A DNA stretch of 64,000 bases from Thiohalocapsa sp. ML1 (lineage in GTDB: Bacteria; Pseudomonadota; Gammaproteobacteria; Chromatiales; Chromatiaceae): assembly GCF_001469165.1 (NCBI RefSeq), contig NZ_JABX01000008.1:1-64000 (forward strand). The letters run 5' to 3'. Below are positions 18,508-28,490 of this stretch, one piece after another. Position numbers and translations under genes: made by a program. Under the pieces are notes generated by a model that saw only the letters and a program-made list of their open reading frames with translations, did no database searches and was not told where the DNA came from. Position 1 is the stretch's first letter. Every line of letters starts with the position of its first letter.

Positions 18508-19494
18508 TCAGAACGGCGGCGTCGCGTCTTCCAGGGCAGCGTCCGCGGCCGGCGCGACGGGCTTCGGCGGGGCGACGGGCTTCGGCGTTGCCGCCTCGCC
18601 GGCGGGCGCCAGCGCCGCCTCCAGACAATCCAAGAGCCCGCGCAGTTGCGCCGTCATGAGGGTCATCTCGGCCTCGAAGCGCAGCGCAGGGTCCTCATCC
18701 TCGGCACCGTCCATGGCCTGCTCCAAAAGCTCGTCCTCGAAGCGCAGGCGCTTGAGTGACAAGTCATCTGCAAGCACCAGGGACAGCGCGTCCTGCCAGT
18801 TGAGCCCGATGGCCGCCACCTGCATGCCGGTGTCGATGTGCGCGCGTACCTCCGGCGAGCCCAAATCCATCCCGCGGCAGCGCACGACGGCACCCTTCTC
18901 GGCCGGATCGCGCAGCTCGCACTGATCCTCCAGCGTCAGGCCGGCGGGCGGCTCGCCGGTGAGCACCCAGGCGGTGAAGCGCTCGGCGGCGGCGGTGGCC
19001 GCAAGCGGCGTCGCCGGCAGCGAGCCCAGGCTCTGGCGCAAGAGCGACAGCACCTCCTCGGCGAGCTTGTCGGAGGCTGCATCGATGACCACGCGGCCGG
19101 CCTGCGGGTCGATGAGGGCCGGGATGACGCGCGAGCGCGTGAAGGCCTGCGGCAGCATCTCGGCGAGCAGCGCGTCGCGCAACTGGCCGCGCTCGCGGCG
19201 GGTCACATCGCGGCCTTCGGTCTGCTCCAGCTCCGCCGCGCGCTCCGCGACGGCCTCGCTCACCACCGACGCCGGCAGCAGCCGCTCCTGCCGGCGCGCC
19301 GCCACCAGCAGGCAGCCGTTGACGGCATGCGTGAGCATCTCCGCCTGGGGCCCGAGCGGCGGCGCCCAGCCTATGGTCGCGGCCTCCAGCGGGCCGCAGC
19401 CGCGAAAGGCCTTCTCCGAGAGCCGCTCGTGCAGGCCGAGCTGGTCCAGCTCGAAGGGGGTGTTGAGCCGATAGGCCCGGGCGTTCTTGAACAT
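18508..19494 (-). CDS. rdgC: Recombination-associated protein RdgC
   Basis: Ring-forming DNA-binding protein that modulates RecA-dependent recombination. The 328-residue protein starts MFKNARAYRLNTPFELD, typical of RdgC, and keeps the family run FRGCGPLEAATIGWAPPLG and the central WLLTGE-like segment (AWVLTGEPPAGLTLEDQCEL). The last 30 residues are a Pro/Ala/Lys repeat (TPKPVAPPKPVAPA) and look disordered. The length is slightly above E. coli RdgC because of this tail. It is monocistronic in appearance, with 127 bp separating it from the radical SAM gene upstream. Confidence 0.93.
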   Translation of the reverse strand: MFKNARAYRLNTPFELDQLGLHERLSEKAFRGCGPLEAATIGWAPPLGPQAEMLTHAVNGCLLVAARRQERLLPASVVSEAVAERAAELEQTEGRDVTRRERGQLRDALLAEMLPQAFTRSRVIPALIDPQAGRVVIDAASDKLAEEVLSLLRQSLGSLPATPLAATAAAERFTAWVLTGEPPAGLTLEDQCELRDPAEKGAVVRCRGMDLGSPEVRAHIDTGMQVAAIGLNWQDALSLVLADDLSLKRLRFEDELLEQAMDGAEDEDPALRFEAEMTLMTAQLRGLLDCLEAALAPAGEAATPKPVAPPKPVAPAADAALEDATPPF

Positions 19495-19621
19495 CCGCTG
19501 CTCCCGCGCAAAAGCGCCGGATTATCCGGGTCCGCGCGCCCTGCGGCAAACGGTTCCGCCAAGCGACCTCGACGCGGGCTGCCCTCGACGGGGGCGCGTT
19601 GCTCGCGCGAGGCCGGGCCGG

Positions 19622-20713
19622 TCAGGCCGCCGCGGCCATCACCCCTGGCGACAGCGGCAGCCGCCGCGTGCCCCAGTGGCCGGGCTCGGCCTCGAAGACA
19701 CCGGCGCAGGGCGTGCCGCAGTGGCCGCAGCGCCCGTCGGCGGTGAGGCCCCAACGGCCGAGGCGATACCAGTCGCGCTCGATCAGCAGCTCGCCGCAGG
19801 CATGGCACCAGGTGCTGCCGCCGTCGCCGTCGTGCACGTTGCCGGTGTAGGCGTAGCGCACGCCCTCGGCCATGGCGATCTGCCGGGCGCGGGTCAGCGT
19901 CGCGGGCGGTGTCGGCGGCAGGTCGCGCATGCGGTAGTCCGGGTGAAAGGCGCTGAAGTGCATGGGCACGTCCGGCCCCAAGTGCGCCACCACCCAGGCG
20001 GCCATGCGCGCGAGCTCGGCGTCGCTGTCGTTGTGGCCGGGGATGATCAGCGTGGTCAGCTCCAGCCAGACGTCGGTTTCGTGGCGGATATACTCCAGCG
20101 TCTCCAGCACCGGACCCAGATGGGCACCGCAGAGCTTGTGGTAGAAGTCGTCGGTGAAGCCCTTCAGGTCCACGTTGGCCGCGTCCATGCACGCAAAGAA
20201 CTGCTCCCGCGCCCCGGGCGAGATGTAGCCCGCCGTGACGGCGACGTTCTTGATGCCGAGCGCCCGGCAGGCGTCGGCCGTGTCGCAGGCGTACTCCAGA
20301 AAGATCACCGGGTCGTTGTAGGTGTAGGCGACGCTGCGGCAGCCGTGCGCGGCGGCGACCCGGGCGATGGCTGCGGGCGCCGCCTCGGCGGCCAGCGTGT
20401 CCATCTCGCGCGACTTGGACATATCCCAGTTCTGGCAGAAGCGGCAGGTCAGGTTACAGCCGGCGGTGCCGAAGGACAGCACCGGCGTGCCGGGCAGAAA
20501 ATGATTCAGCGGCTTCTTCTCGATGGGGTCGATGCAGAAGCCGCTGGAGCGCCCATAGGTGTAGAGCACGACGGCGCCGTCCTCGGCACCGCGCACGAAG
20601 CAGAGCCCGCGCTGGCCGTCCTTCAGCGCACAGGCGCGCGGACAGACATCGCACTGCACACGCCCGTCGTCGAGGCGGTGCCAAAGCTCGGTGGGATGGG
20701 CGGCGGCGGTCAT
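19622..20713 (-). CDS. amrS: AmmeMemoRadiSam system radical SAM enzyme
   Basis: Radical SAM protein of the conserved but functionally unassigned AmmeMemoRadiSam set. The 363-residue protein has an N-terminal Cys-rich segment (CDVCPRAC, residues 21-28), the radical SAM cluster motif C86-N-L-T-C90-R-F-C93, and a barrel with VAYTYNDPVIFLEYA and VAVTAGYISPGAREQ. The C-terminus has two further Cys pairs (CHAC near residue 302 and CGHCGTPC near 330) that could bind zinc or a second cluster. It is transcribed divergently from the other two members, Memo and AMMECR1. Confidence 0.93.
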   Translation of the reverse strand: MTAAAHPTELWHRLDDGRVQCDVCPRACALKDGQRGLCFVRGAEDGAVVLYTYGRSSGFCIDPIEKKPLNHFLPGTPVLSFGTAGCNLTCRFCQNWDMSKSREMDTLAAEAAPAAIARVAAAHGCRSVAYTYNDPVIFLEYACDTADACRALGIKNVAVTAGYISPGAREQFFACMDAANVDLKGFTDDFYHKLCGAHLGPVLETLEYIRHETDVWLELTTLIIPGHNDSDAELARMAAWVVAHLGPDVPMHFSAFHPDYRMRDLPPTPPATLTRARQIAMAEGVRYAYTGNVHDGDGGSTWCHACGELLIERDWYRLGRWGLTADGRCGHCGTPCAGVFEAEPGHWGTRRLPLSPGVMAAAA

Positions 20714-20890
20714 GGCAAGCCCTCCTAATGTTCAAGGCGCGGGCGCAGCGGCGCGTCGCGCGCGCTAGAATTGAAACGAGGCTGCGGGACGATCGAGATC
20801 GCCCGGCGCTGCTGCCGGGCTTTGCCGAGCCCGCACCCTGTCTTTTGAAGTATGGTCCCAACCAACCAGGGCGGTGGTCCCTATCGAGCC

Positions 20891-21688
20891 ATGACGAACA
20901 TTCGCCGCCCCGCGGTGGCGGGGCTCTTCTATCCGGACGACCCGAGCGAGCTGCGCCGGGCGGTCGCGCAACTGCTCGCTGCCGCCAACGCGGCAACGGC
21001 AACGGGCGACCCGACTCGGCCCAAGGCACTCATCGCCCCGCACGCGGGCTACGTCTACTCCGGCCCGGTCGCCGCCAGCGCCTACGCGCGGCTCGGCGAC
21101 GCCGCCGACATCCGCCGGGTGCTGCTGCTCGGTCCGGCCCATCGGCTGCCGTTTCGTGGCATCGCTTATCCGACGGCCGATGCGTTCGCAACGCCGCTCG
21201 GCGACGTGCCCGTAGACCAAGACGCCATTGCCACAATCGCGGACCTGCCGCAGGTGACTCGGCTCGACCGCGCCTTCGACGGCGAGCACTGCCTAGAGGT
21301 GCAGCTACCGTTCCTGCAGATGCTGCTTGGCGATTTCCGCATCGTGCCGCTGGTGGTGGGCGAGGCGACCGGCGAGGAGATCGCAGCGGTGCTGGAGCAG
21401 CTCTGGGGCGGACCCGAGACGCTCATCGTCATCAGCTCCGATCTCAGTCATTACCTGGACTACGACAGCGCGCAGGCGATCGACGCGCAGACGACCGCGG
21501 CCATCTGCGGCCTGCACCCGGAGGCCATCTCGACGCGCCAGGCCTGTGGCCGCAACCCCATCGCCGGCCTGCTCACGGCCGCGCGCCGGCACGCGCTGCA
21601 CGCGACGCCGCTGGATCTGCGCAACTCCGGCGACACGGCGGGGCCGCGGGACCGGGTCGTCGGCTATGGTGCCTACGGCTTTGCCTGA
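20891..21688 (+). CDS. amrB: AmmeMemoRadiSam system protein B (Memo family)
   Basis: Memo-family protein; the fold resembles class III extradiol dioxygenases. The 265-residue protein begins MTNIRRPAVAGLFYPDDP, and family motifs are intact: ALIAPHAGYVYSGPVAASAY with the conserved His, LLLGPAHRLPFRG, the segment DRAFDGEHCLEVQLPFLQ with its His-Cys, and VISSDLSHYLDYD. The start ATG at 20891 matches the family; a longer frame from 20852 adds nothing recognisable. Its 3' end overlaps the AMMECR1 gene by 23 bp, indicating translational coupling. Confidence 0.93.
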   Translation: MTNIRRPAVAGLFYPDDPSELRRAVAQLLAAANAATATGDPTRPKALIAPHAGYVYSGPVAASAYARLGDAADIRRVLLLGPAHRLPFRGIAYPTADAFATPLGDVPVDQDAIATIADLPQVTRLDRAFDGEHCLEVQLPFLQMLLGDFRIVPLVVGEATGEEIAAVLEQLWGGPETLIVISSDLSHYLDYDSAQAIDAQTTAAICGLHPEAISTRQACGRNPIAGLLTAARRHALHATPLDLRNSGDTAGPRDRVVGYGAYGFA

Positions 21689-22280
21689 GACCGACCAAGC
21701 CGCCGAGGACGACGCCGACGCGCCGTTGTCGGCGGCGCATCGCCGGCACCTGCTCGACATCGCCCGCGGCGCCATCCGCCACGGACTCGACACGGGGCGC
21801 CCGCCGACGCTCGACATCGCAGCGACGCCCGCGGCCCTCAGGGTGCCGCGCGCCGCCTTCGTGACGCTGGAGATCGACGCGCATCTGCGCGGCTGCATCG
21901 GCCATCTGGAGGCGGTGCAACCGCTGGTGCTCGATGTCGCCGACAACGCCTTTGCCGCGGCCTTCCGCGACCCACGCTTTCCGCCGCTGCGGGCGCCCGA
22001 GCTTGCAGCGCTCGCGATCAAGATCTCGATCCTGACGCCGGCCACACCGCTCAGGTTCGCGGACGAGGCGGACCTCATCGCCCGCTTGACGCCCGGCGTG
22101 GACGGCCTGATCCTCGCCGACGGCCCGCACCGCGGCACCTTCCTGCCGTCGGTCTGGGAGCAATTGCCGGAGCCGCGGCAGTTTCTGCGCCGGCTGAAGG
22201 AAAAGGCCGGGCTGCCCGCCGACCACTGGAGCGATGCGCTTGCGGTCTTTCGCTATCGCACCGAGTCCTTCGGCGACTAG
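21666..22280 (+). CDS. amrA: AmmeMemoRadiSam system protein A (AMMECR1 domain)
   Basis: AMMECR1-domain protein of unknown biochemical function. The 204-residue product carries the invariant LRGCIGHLEA motif near residue 81, followed by AAFRDPRFPPLRAPEL and, near the C-terminus, FLPSVWEQLPEPRQFLRRLKEKAG. The start ATG at 21666 lies inside the Memo gene, which shares its operon. The first 20 residues are acidic and poorly conserved, so a slightly later start cannot be excluded. Confidence 0.92.
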   Translation: MVPTALPETDQAAEDDADAPLSAAHRRHLLDIARGAIRHGLDTGRPPTLDIAATPAALRVPRAAFVTLEIDAHLRGCIGHLEAVQPLVLDVADNAFAAAFRDPRFPPLRAPELAALAIKISILTPATPLRFADEADLIARLTPGVDGLILADGPHRGTFLPSVWEQLPEPRQFLRRLKEKAGLPADHWSDALAVFRYRTESFGD

Positions 22281-22361
22281 CCGGGGCGCGGCGCCGAACC
22301 CAACCCGAATCCCGCAACCCTCCCCAGCCTCCCCACCGCCGAGCCGCAGAGCACGCCCGCC

Positions 22362-23675
22362 TTGAGCCAGATTCCCATTGCCGAACTCCTGTCGCTCGTC
22401 GCGCTGTTGGCGCTGTCGGGCTTCTTCTCCGGCTCCGAGACGGCGCTGATGACGCTGAACCGCTACCGATTGCGGCATCGGGCGGACCAGGGCCACCGCG
22501 GCGCCAAGCTCGCGCGCAAGCTGCTGGACCAGCCGGACAAGCTGATCGGCCTCATCCTGCTCGGCAACAACTTCGTCAACATCCTGGCGTCGTCGCTGGC
22601 GACGGTGATCGCAATCAAACTGGGCGGCGAGGGCGCCATCGCCATCGCCGCCGGCATCCTGACGCTGGTGATCTTGATCTTCTCGGAGGTCACGCCAAAG
22701 ACGCTGGCGGCGCTGCACCCGGAGGCCATCGCCTACCCGGCCGCCTACGTCTACACCGTACTGCTGAAGGTCTTGCAGCCCGTGGTCGTGGCCGTCGCCT
22801 TCATCACCAACGGCCTGCTCAAGCTCCTGGGCGTGCGAACGGACGCGGCGGAGGGCTCGGCGCTGAGCCGCGAGGAGCTGCGCACCGTCGTCATCGAGGC
22901 CGGCGCCATGATCCCGGAGCGCTCGCGGGACATGCTGGTCGCGATCCTGGACCTCGAGAACGCGGTGGTCGAGGACATCATGATCCCGCGCAACGACGTG
23001 GAAGGCATCGACCTGCAGGACCCGCCCGACGAGATCGTCGCGGCCATCAAGCGCGCGAGCTACACCCGGCTGCCGCTGTTCGACGGCGGCATCGACAACG
23101 TCATCGGCATCTTCCACACGCGCAACACCATCGGCATCCTGGAAGGCGGCGAGGACATCCGCGAGAAGCTCCGTGCCATCGCCCGGCCGCCCTATTTCGT
23201 GCCCGAGGGCACGCGGCTGTATCGGCAGCTCATCGCCTTCCAGCGCGCCAAGCGGCGGGTTGCGCTGGTGGTGGACGAGTACGGCGACTTCCAGGGGCTC
23301 ATCACCCTGGCGGACCTGCTGGAGGAGATCGTCGGCGAGTTCACCACCGACCCGGCCGACGCTTATCCTGAAATCCACCGCGCCGACGACGGCAGCCTAC
23401 TCATCGACTGCAGCATCCACATCCGCGAGCTGAACCGTGCCATGCGCTGGAGCCTGCCGCAGCATGGCCCGAAAACCCTGAACGGGCTCATCATCGAGTA
23501 CTTGGAGACCATTCCCCAGCCCGGCACCAGCCTCCGCCTCTACGGCCATCCGCTGGAGATCCTGCAAACGGACGAAACGGCGGTGAAGACGGTGAAGTGC
23601 CTGGAGCGCACGCCCGCGGGCTCGGCGCTGCCCGGCGCGGGCGACCGGGCACACGCGGCGCAGGCCAGGCCGTGA
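22362..23675 (+). CDS. HlyC/CorC-family (CNNM) membrane transporter with CBS domains
   Basis: Predicted divalent-cation (Mg2+/Co2+) transport protein of the CNNM/CorC type. The 437-residue protein has an N-terminal DUF21 membrane domain (about residues 1-190, with [18 protein letters not shown] and [13 protein letters not shown]), a CBS pair (about 205-330, including [15 protein letters not shown] and [19 protein letters not shown]), and a C-terminal CorC_HlyC domain (about 345-425). The start is a TTG at 22362, which gives the conserved opening; no ATG fits. It lies 81 bp behind the AmmeMemoRadiSam genes. Older 'hemolysin' labels for this family are not supported. Confidence 0.9.
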   Translation: MSQIPIAELLSLVALLALSGFFSGSETALMTLNRYRLRHRADQGHRGAKLARKLLDQPDKLIGLILLGNNFVNILASSLATVIAIKLGGEGAIAIAAGILTLVILIFSEVTPKTLAALHPEAIAYPAAYVYTVLLKVLQPVVVAVAFITNGLLKLLGVRTDAAEGSALSREELRTVVIEAGAMIPERSRDMLVAILDLENAVVEDIMIPRNDVEGIDLQDPPDEIVAAIKRASYTRLPLFDGGIDNVIGIFHTRNTIGILEGGEDIREKLRAIARPPYFVPEGTRLYRQLIAFQRAKRRVALVVDEYGDFQGLITLADLLEEIVGEFTTDPADAYPEIHRADDGSLLIDCSIHIRELNRAMRWSLPQHGPKTLNGLIIEYLETIPQPGTSLRLYGHPLEILQTDETAVKTVKCLERTPAGSALPGAGDRAHAAQARP

Positions 23676-23729
23676 GCGCGAGCGCGAGCGCCTGCCGGCG
23701 GGTCCGACGCCGACAGCGCCGCTTGCGCC

Positions 23730-23746
23730 TCAATGGTCACCATTGA
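23730..23746. promoter_or_regulatory. 17-bp perfect palindrome upstream of ppsA
   Basis: TCAATGGTCACCATTGA is an 8+1+8 perfect inverted repeat, 110 bp before the ppsA start. It overlaps a TTGACA hexamer at 23743-23748, although no -10 element stands at the right distance from it; a TATATT lies at 23780. The site is a candidate operator for ppsA. Confidence 0.5.
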
Positions 23747-23856
23747 CACCCATCGTCTTCTCCCTAGGCCAGTGGGGGGTATATTGCCGGGTTACTTCCA
23801 AAGGGTTGCGAATCCGTCACGGGCGCGCCCCACCACCGTTCCTGAGGCACGCTGCG

Positions 23857-26226
23857 ATGACCGAGACCGTACGTTGGCTTTCCGAGCTGGGCATGGGCGA
23901 CGTGCCTATCGTTGGCGGCAAGAACGCATCCCTGGGCGAGATGATCCAACACCTGACGGCCGTGGGCGTGCGGGTGCCGGGCGGCTTCGCGACGACGGCA
24001 GAGGCGTATCGGGAGTTCCTGTCCGCGAGCGGCCTCGCCGAGCGCATCGCGGCCGAGCTGGCCACCCTCGACGTCGACGACATCGCGGCACTGAGCGAGG
24101 CCGGCCCGAAGATCCGCGGCTGGATCATCGAGCAGCCCTTCCCGCCCGGGCTCGATGCCGACATCGAGGCCGCCTTCAGCGCCCTGGTCGGCCAGGCCGG
24201 CAACGACGGCGCGTCCTGGGCGGTGCGCTCGTCGGCCACGGCCGAAGACCTGCCGGATGCGTCCTTCGCCGGCCAGCAGGAGACGTTTCTCAACGTGCAG
24301 GGGCTGGAAAGCGTCAAGCGCGCCATCCGCGAGGTCTTCGCGTCGCTGTACAACGACCGCGCCATTGCGTACCGGGTGCACCAGGGCTTCGCGCACGCCG
24401 ACGTCGCGCTGTCCGCCGGCGTGCAGCGCATGGTGCGGAGCGACCTGGCCGCGTCGGGCGTGATGTTCACGCTCGACACCGAGTCCGGCTATCGGGATGC
24501 CGTGTTCATCACCGCGAGCTATGGCCTCGGCGAGATGGTGGTTCAGGGCGCCGTGAACCCCGACGAGTTCTACGTGCACAAGCCGACGCTGGCCGCCGGC
24601 CGCCCGGCCATCCTGCGCCGCAGCGTCGGCGACAAGGCGATCCGCATGGTCTACGCCGCCCCCGGCTCGCACGAGCCGGTCCTGACGGAGGACGTGCCGG
24701 CGGCGGACCGCGGACACTTCAGCATCACCGACGCCGAGGTCGAGGACCTCGCCCGCCAGGCGCTGCTGATCGAGCAGCACTACGGCCGGCCCATGGACAT
24801 CGAGTGGGCGAAGGACGGCACCGACGGCCTGCTCTACGTCGTGCAGGCCCGCCCCGAGACCGTCCAGAGCCGCTCCGGCCAGGTCATCGAGCGCTACATC
24901 TTAAAGGGCAAGGGCGAGGTGCTCGCCACCGGGCGCAGCATCGGGCACCGCATCGGCGCCGGCCGGGCGCGGGTGGTGGACTCCATCCGCGACATGGCCG
25001 ACGTGCAGCCGGGCGACGTGCTGGTCACGGACATGACGGACCCGGACTGGGAGCCGGTCATGAAGCGCGCCGCCGCCATCGTCACCAACCGCGGCGGGCG
25101 CACCTGCCACGCCGCCATCATCGCCCGCGAGCTCGGCGTGCCCGCCGTGGTCGGCTGCAACAACGCCACGGACAGGATTCAGGACGGCGCCGAGGTCACC
25201 GTGTCCTGCGCCGAGGGCGACACCGGCTTCATCTACGAAGGCGCCCTGCCCTTCGAGCACAAGACCGCAGAGCTCGACAAGATGCCGGAGGTGCCGGTCA
25301 AGATCATGATGAACGTCGGCAACCCCGAGCGCGCCTTCGCCTTCGCGGCGCTGCCGAACGCCGGCATCGGCCTCGCGCGGCTGGAGTTCATCATCAACAA
25401 CAGCATCGGCATCCACCCGAAGGCGCTGTTGGAATTCGACAGCCTGCCCGAGGACCTCAAGGCGCAGATCGCCCCGCGCATTGCGGCCTACCCGAGCCCG
25501 CGGGAGTTCTACGTCATGCGCCTGGCCGAGGGCATCAGCACGCTGGCGGCGGCCTTCGCGCCGAATCCGGTCATCGTGCGCATGTCGGACTTCAAGTCCA
25601 ACGAGTACGCCAACCTCATCGCCGGCAAGCGCTACGAGCCGGAAGAAGAAAACCCGATGATCGGCTTCCGCGGCGCCGGCCGCTACGTCGCCGACGGCTT
25701 CCGCGAATGCTTCGCGCTGGAATGCGAGGCGCTGCGCTACGTGCGCAACGACATGGGCCTGACCAACCTGCAGATCATGGTCCCCTTCGTGCGCACACTC
25801 GGGCAGGCCAAGGCCGTCACCGAGGCGCTGGCCGAGCAGGGGCTACGCCGCGGCGAGAACGGCCTCAAGCTCATCATGATGTGCGAGCTGCCGTCCAACG
25901 CCGTGCTGGCCGAGCAGTTCCTGGCCTATTTCGACGGCTTCTCCATCGGCTCCAACGACATGACCCAGCTCACGCTCGGCCTCGACCGCGACTCGTCCCT
26001 GGTCGCCGAGGCCTTCGACGAGCGCGACCCGGCCGTCAAGGCGATGCTGTCCATGGCCATCCGCGCCTGTCGCGACGCCGGCAAGTACGTCGGCATCTGC
26101 GGCCAGGGACCCTCGGACCACGCCGACTTCGCCGACTGGCTGGTCAAGCAAGGCATCGAGAGCGTCTCCCTGAACCCCGATACCGTCATCGACACCTGGC
26201 TGTATCTGGCCGAGCGGGCCGACTGA
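23857..26226 (+). CDS. ppsA: Phosphoenolpyruvate synthase
   Basis: Converts pyruvate, ATP and water to PEP, AMP and phosphate, a gluconeogenic step in the cytoplasm. The 789-residue protein has the three expected parts: an N-terminal nucleotide-binding domain ([35 protein letters not shown]), the swivelling phosphohistidine domain with [20 protein letters not shown] containing the catalytic His, and the C-terminal PEP/pyruvate barrel ending [19 protein letters not shown] and [10 protein letters not shown]. The start ATG at 23857 follows a CTGAGG ribosome binding site and the family N-terminus [13 protein letters not shown]. No PpsR-type regulator gene is adjacent. Confidence 0.97.
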   Translation: MTETVRWLSELGMGDVPIVGGKNASLGEMIQHLTAVGVRVPGGFATTAEAYREFLSASGLAERIAAELATLDVDDIAALSEAGPKIRGWIIEQPFPPGLDADIEAAFSALVGQAGNDGASWAVRSSATAEDLPDASFAGQQETFLNVQGLESVKRAIREVFASLYNDRAIAYRVHQGFAHADVALSAGVQRMVRSDLAASGVMFTLDTESGYRDAVFITASYGLGEMVVQGAVNPDEFYVHKPTLAAGRPAILRRSVGDKAIRMVYAAPGSHEPVLTEDVPAADRGHFSITDAEVEDLARQALLIEQHYGRPMDIEWAKDGTDGLLYVVQARPETVQSRSGQVIERYILKGKGEVLATGRSIGHRIGAGRARVVDSIRDMADVQPGDVLVTDMTDPDWEPVMKRAAAIVTNRGGRTCHAAIIARELGVPAVVGCNNATDRIQDGAEVTVSCAEGDTGFIYEGALPFEHKTAELDKMPEVPVKIMMNVGNPERAFAFAALPNAGIGLARLEFIINNSIGIHPKALLEFDSLPEDLKAQIAPRIAAYPSPREFYVMRLAEGISTLAAAFAPNPVIVRMSDFKSNEYANLIAGKRYEPEEENPMIGFRGAGRYVADGFRECFALECEALRYVRNDMGLTNLQIMVPFVRTLGQAKAVTEALAEQGLRRGENGLKLIMMCELPSNAVLAEQFLAYFDGFSIGSNDMTQLTLGLDRDSSLVAEAFDERDPAVKAMLSMAIRACRDAGKYVGICGQGPSDHADFADWLVKQGIESVSLNPDTVIDTWLYLAERAD

Positions 26227-26286
26227 GGTTGAGTGTCAGAAAGGCCGGCCCTCGGCCGGTTCAAACAGCGCTCCGAGGCACGGCTG

Positions 26287-26898
26287 ATGCACATGGCTCC
26301 CGCAACACCACAGGCCGCCGTCCGCCTGCGCATGCCGCCCGGCCTGCGCATGGACGACGCGCAGTTCTACGCCTTCTGCCGGGAGAACCCGGACTACCGG
26401 ATCGAGCGCGATATCCAAGGGGAGATCGAGATCATGCCGCCGACGGGTGCCGAGACGGGTCGCCGCAACACCGATCTCGTCACCGAGCTGAACCTGTGGG
26501 CGCGCGCCGACGGCAGCGGGTTCGTGTTCGACTCGTCCACCGGCTTTCGGTTGCCGAACGGCGCGACCCGCTCGCCGGATGCCGCTTGGGTGGCCAGGCA
26601 CCGGCTGGCGGGCCTTGGCGCCGAAGACAAGGAGCGGTTTCTGCCGCTGGCGCCGGACTTCGTCGTCGAGCTGGCGTCGCCCAACGATGATCCCGACAAG
26701 CTCGCGGACAAGATGGCCGAGTACCGCGCCTGCGGCGTCCGGCTCGGCTGGCTGCTGCTCCCCGCGGCCTCGCAGGCGCGCATCTACCGCCCGGCCGCCC
26801 TGCCCTCGGTAGTGGAAGGCCCGCGGGTGCTCGACGGCGGCGATGTGCTGCCGGGATTCCGACTCGATCTCGGCCTGATCTGGGCCTCGGTGCTGTAA
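26287..26898 (+). CDS. Uma2-family (DUF820) nuclease-like protein
   Basis: A canonical short Uma2 protein of 203 residues, unlike the long coiled-coil versions at 16144 and 17550. The family pattern is intact: GEIEIMPPTGAETGRRN, SPDAAWV with the first acidic residue, APDFVVELASPNDDPDKLADKM with the glutamate and lysine, and a terminal DVLPGFRLDLGLIW. The start at 26287 follows a GAGG-like site (CCGAGGCACGGCTG); the open frame begins 54 bp earlier. It lies 60 bp behind ppsA on the same strand, but a functional link is unlikely. Confidence 0.85.
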   Translation: MHMAPATPQAAVRLRMPPGLRMDDAQFYAFCRENPDYRIERDIQGEIEIMPPTGAETGRRNTDLVTELNLWARADGSGFVFDSSTGFRLPNGATRSPDAAWVARHRLAGLGAEDKERFLPLAPDFVVELASPNDDPDKLADKMAEYRACGVRLGWLLLPAASQARIYRPAALPSVVEGPRVLDGGDVLPGFRLDLGLIWASVL

Positions 26899-26975
26899 CC
26901 GCCCGCATCGGTCGCAAACCCCGCGTGCAAATCTGCGACAATGCCCGGCGTTTGCCGTAACGCACGAGGTACTGC

Positions 26976-27965
26976 ATGAAGAGCTTTGACGTCTACGCCC
27001 TGGGCAACGCCCTGGTGGACATGGAATACGAGGTCTCGCCGGAGGACCTCAAGCACCTGAGCATCGACAAGGGCGTGATGACGCTCGTGGACGAGGCGCA
27101 TCAACTGCGCATCATGGAGCACCTGCGCGAGCGCCGGCACCATCGGGGCTCCGGCGGCTCCGCGGCCAACTCCGTCATCGCGCTCGCGCAACTCGGCGGC
27201 ACCGGCTGGTACTCGTGCAAGGTGGCGGACGACGAGCTGGGGCATTTCTACCTCAAGGATCTGCGCGACGGCGGCATCGCGACCCGCGACACCAGCTTCC
27301 TGGAGCAGGGCGACACCGGCCGCTGCGTGGTGCTGGTCACGCCGGACTCGGACCGCACCATGTGCACGTATCTGGGCATCAGCGGTAACCTGTCGCTGCA
27401 CGAGCTGGACCAGGACGCGCTCAAGGCCTCCAAGTGGTTCTACACCGAGGGCTATCTGGTCACCTCCGACACCGCCCGCGTCGCCGCCATCGAGGCGCGC
27501 AAGCTCTGCGAGCGCCACGGCGTGAAGACCGCCCTGTCCCTGTCCGACCCGAACATGGTCCGGTTCTTCAAGGACGGGCTGAAGGACATGATCGGCGACG
27601 GCGTCGACATGATCTTCGCCAACGAAGAAGAGGCCATGGGCATGGCCGACGCCGACAACCTCGATGGCGCCATCGCCTACCTCAAGACCATCGCCCGCGA
27701 ATTCGCCATCACCCGCGGCCCCAAGGGCGCGCTCATCTGGGACGGCGCGCAGGCCATCGACATCGACCCGGTGCCCGTCACGCCCGTTGACACGGTGGGC
27801 GCGGGTGATATGTTTGCCGGCGCCTTCCTATACGGGCTCACGCAGGGCTGGAGCCACCAGCGGGCCGGGGATCTGGCGTCGGCGGCGTCGGCGAAGCTGG
27901 TGACGAGTCTTGGACCACGACTGCCGAAAGAAGAGACTCAGGCGATTCTCACAAACCGACGTTGA
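26976..27965 (+). CDS. Adenosine-kinase-like PfkB family sugar/nucleoside kinase
   Basis: Ribokinase-superfamily kinase, closest in pattern to bacterial adenosine kinases. The 329-residue protein opens FDVYALGNALVDMEYEV, has the glycine-rich GSGGSAANSVIALAQLGG substrate segment near residues 58-75, and keeps the catalytic and anion-hole motif DTVGAGDMFAGAFLYGL near residue 270, with the Asp as base. The start ATG at 26976 has a GAGG-type ribosome binding site. Substrate assignment to adenosine is inference; other PfkB sugars are possible. An exported protein gene follows after 14 bp. Confidence 0.88.
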   Translation: MKSFDVYALGNALVDMEYEVSPEDLKHLSIDKGVMTLVDEAHQLRIMEHLRERRHHRGSGGSAANSVIALAQLGGTGWYSCKVADDELGHFYLKDLRDGGIATRDTSFLEQGDTGRCVVLVTPDSDRTMCTYLGISGNLSLHELDQDALKASKWFYTEGYLVTSDTARVAAIEARKLCERHGVKTALSLSDPNMVRFFKDGLKDMIGDGVDMIFANEEEAMGMADADNLDGAIAYLKTIAREFAITRGPKGALIWDGAQAIDIDPVPVTPVDTVGAGDMFAGAFLYGLTQGWSHQRAGDLASAASAKLVTSLGPRLPKEETQAILTNRR

Positions 27966-27979
27966 ATTAGGAGTAACGA

Positions 27980-28450
27980 ATGTCCATCAAACGCTTGATA
28001 ATGGCAACGGCTATCGTCACTGCCGTCACCGCCTCCACGGTTTTGAACGCACAGACCGCCTGCACCGGAACCCGTATCAGTGATACGACGGCCCTGGAGA
28101 ATCTTCTCGACAACCAGCTCGTATGCGCCTTCAAGGGCGCTGACTTCTCGGACCCGAATCAGCGCTGGTCTGAGAACCACCTAGAAAACGGAGATGTCCA
28201 GGAGTTCGGCCCCGGCGGCAACAGCACGATGCAGCCACCGGAGGTGATTGGGACGTGGACAGTTACTGGGGCGTCCCCGAATGCAGTCGTCACGTACACC
28301 TACGGCTCGGCTGGCCCCTACACGTATAGGGTCAATGACACTTCCGGCAACTACCAATTCTGCGATGACAGCAACAATCTGATCGCAACGATCAAGTCCA
28401 TTGAACCGCTCGCAACGGACGCCGCCACAGTGAACCCCTGCGCGTGGTAG
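27980..28450 (+). CDS. Small exported protein, unknown function
   Basis: A 156-residue protein with a clear signal peptide (MSIKRLIMATAIVTAVTAST, cleavage likely after LNAQT or ASTVLNA). The mature part has four cysteines, including LVCAF, FCDDS and the terminal NPCAW, which could form disulphides. Asn, Thr and Tyr are frequent and the DNA is less GC-rich than its neighbours, suggesting a different history. An AGGAG ribosome binding site lies just before the ATG. The segment GTWTVTGASPNAVVTYTYG suggests a beta-rich fold. Family not recognised. Confidence 0.8.
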   Translation: MSIKRLIMATAIVTAVTASTVLNAQTACTGTRISDTTALENLLDNQLVCAFKGADFSDPNQRWSENHLENGDVQEFGPGGNSTMQPPEVIGTWTVTGASPNAVVTYTYGSAGPYTYRVNDTSGNYQFCDDSNNLIATIKSIEPLATDAATVNPCAW

Positions 28451-28490
28451 TAAGCGGTCGGGCCGAAGTCAGTAGGCACGAAGCTACGCT

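Noticed and set aside
22362-23675. Hemolysin
   Set aside because: Older annotation of the HlyC/CorC family; the DUF21, CBS and CorC domains indicate ion transport.
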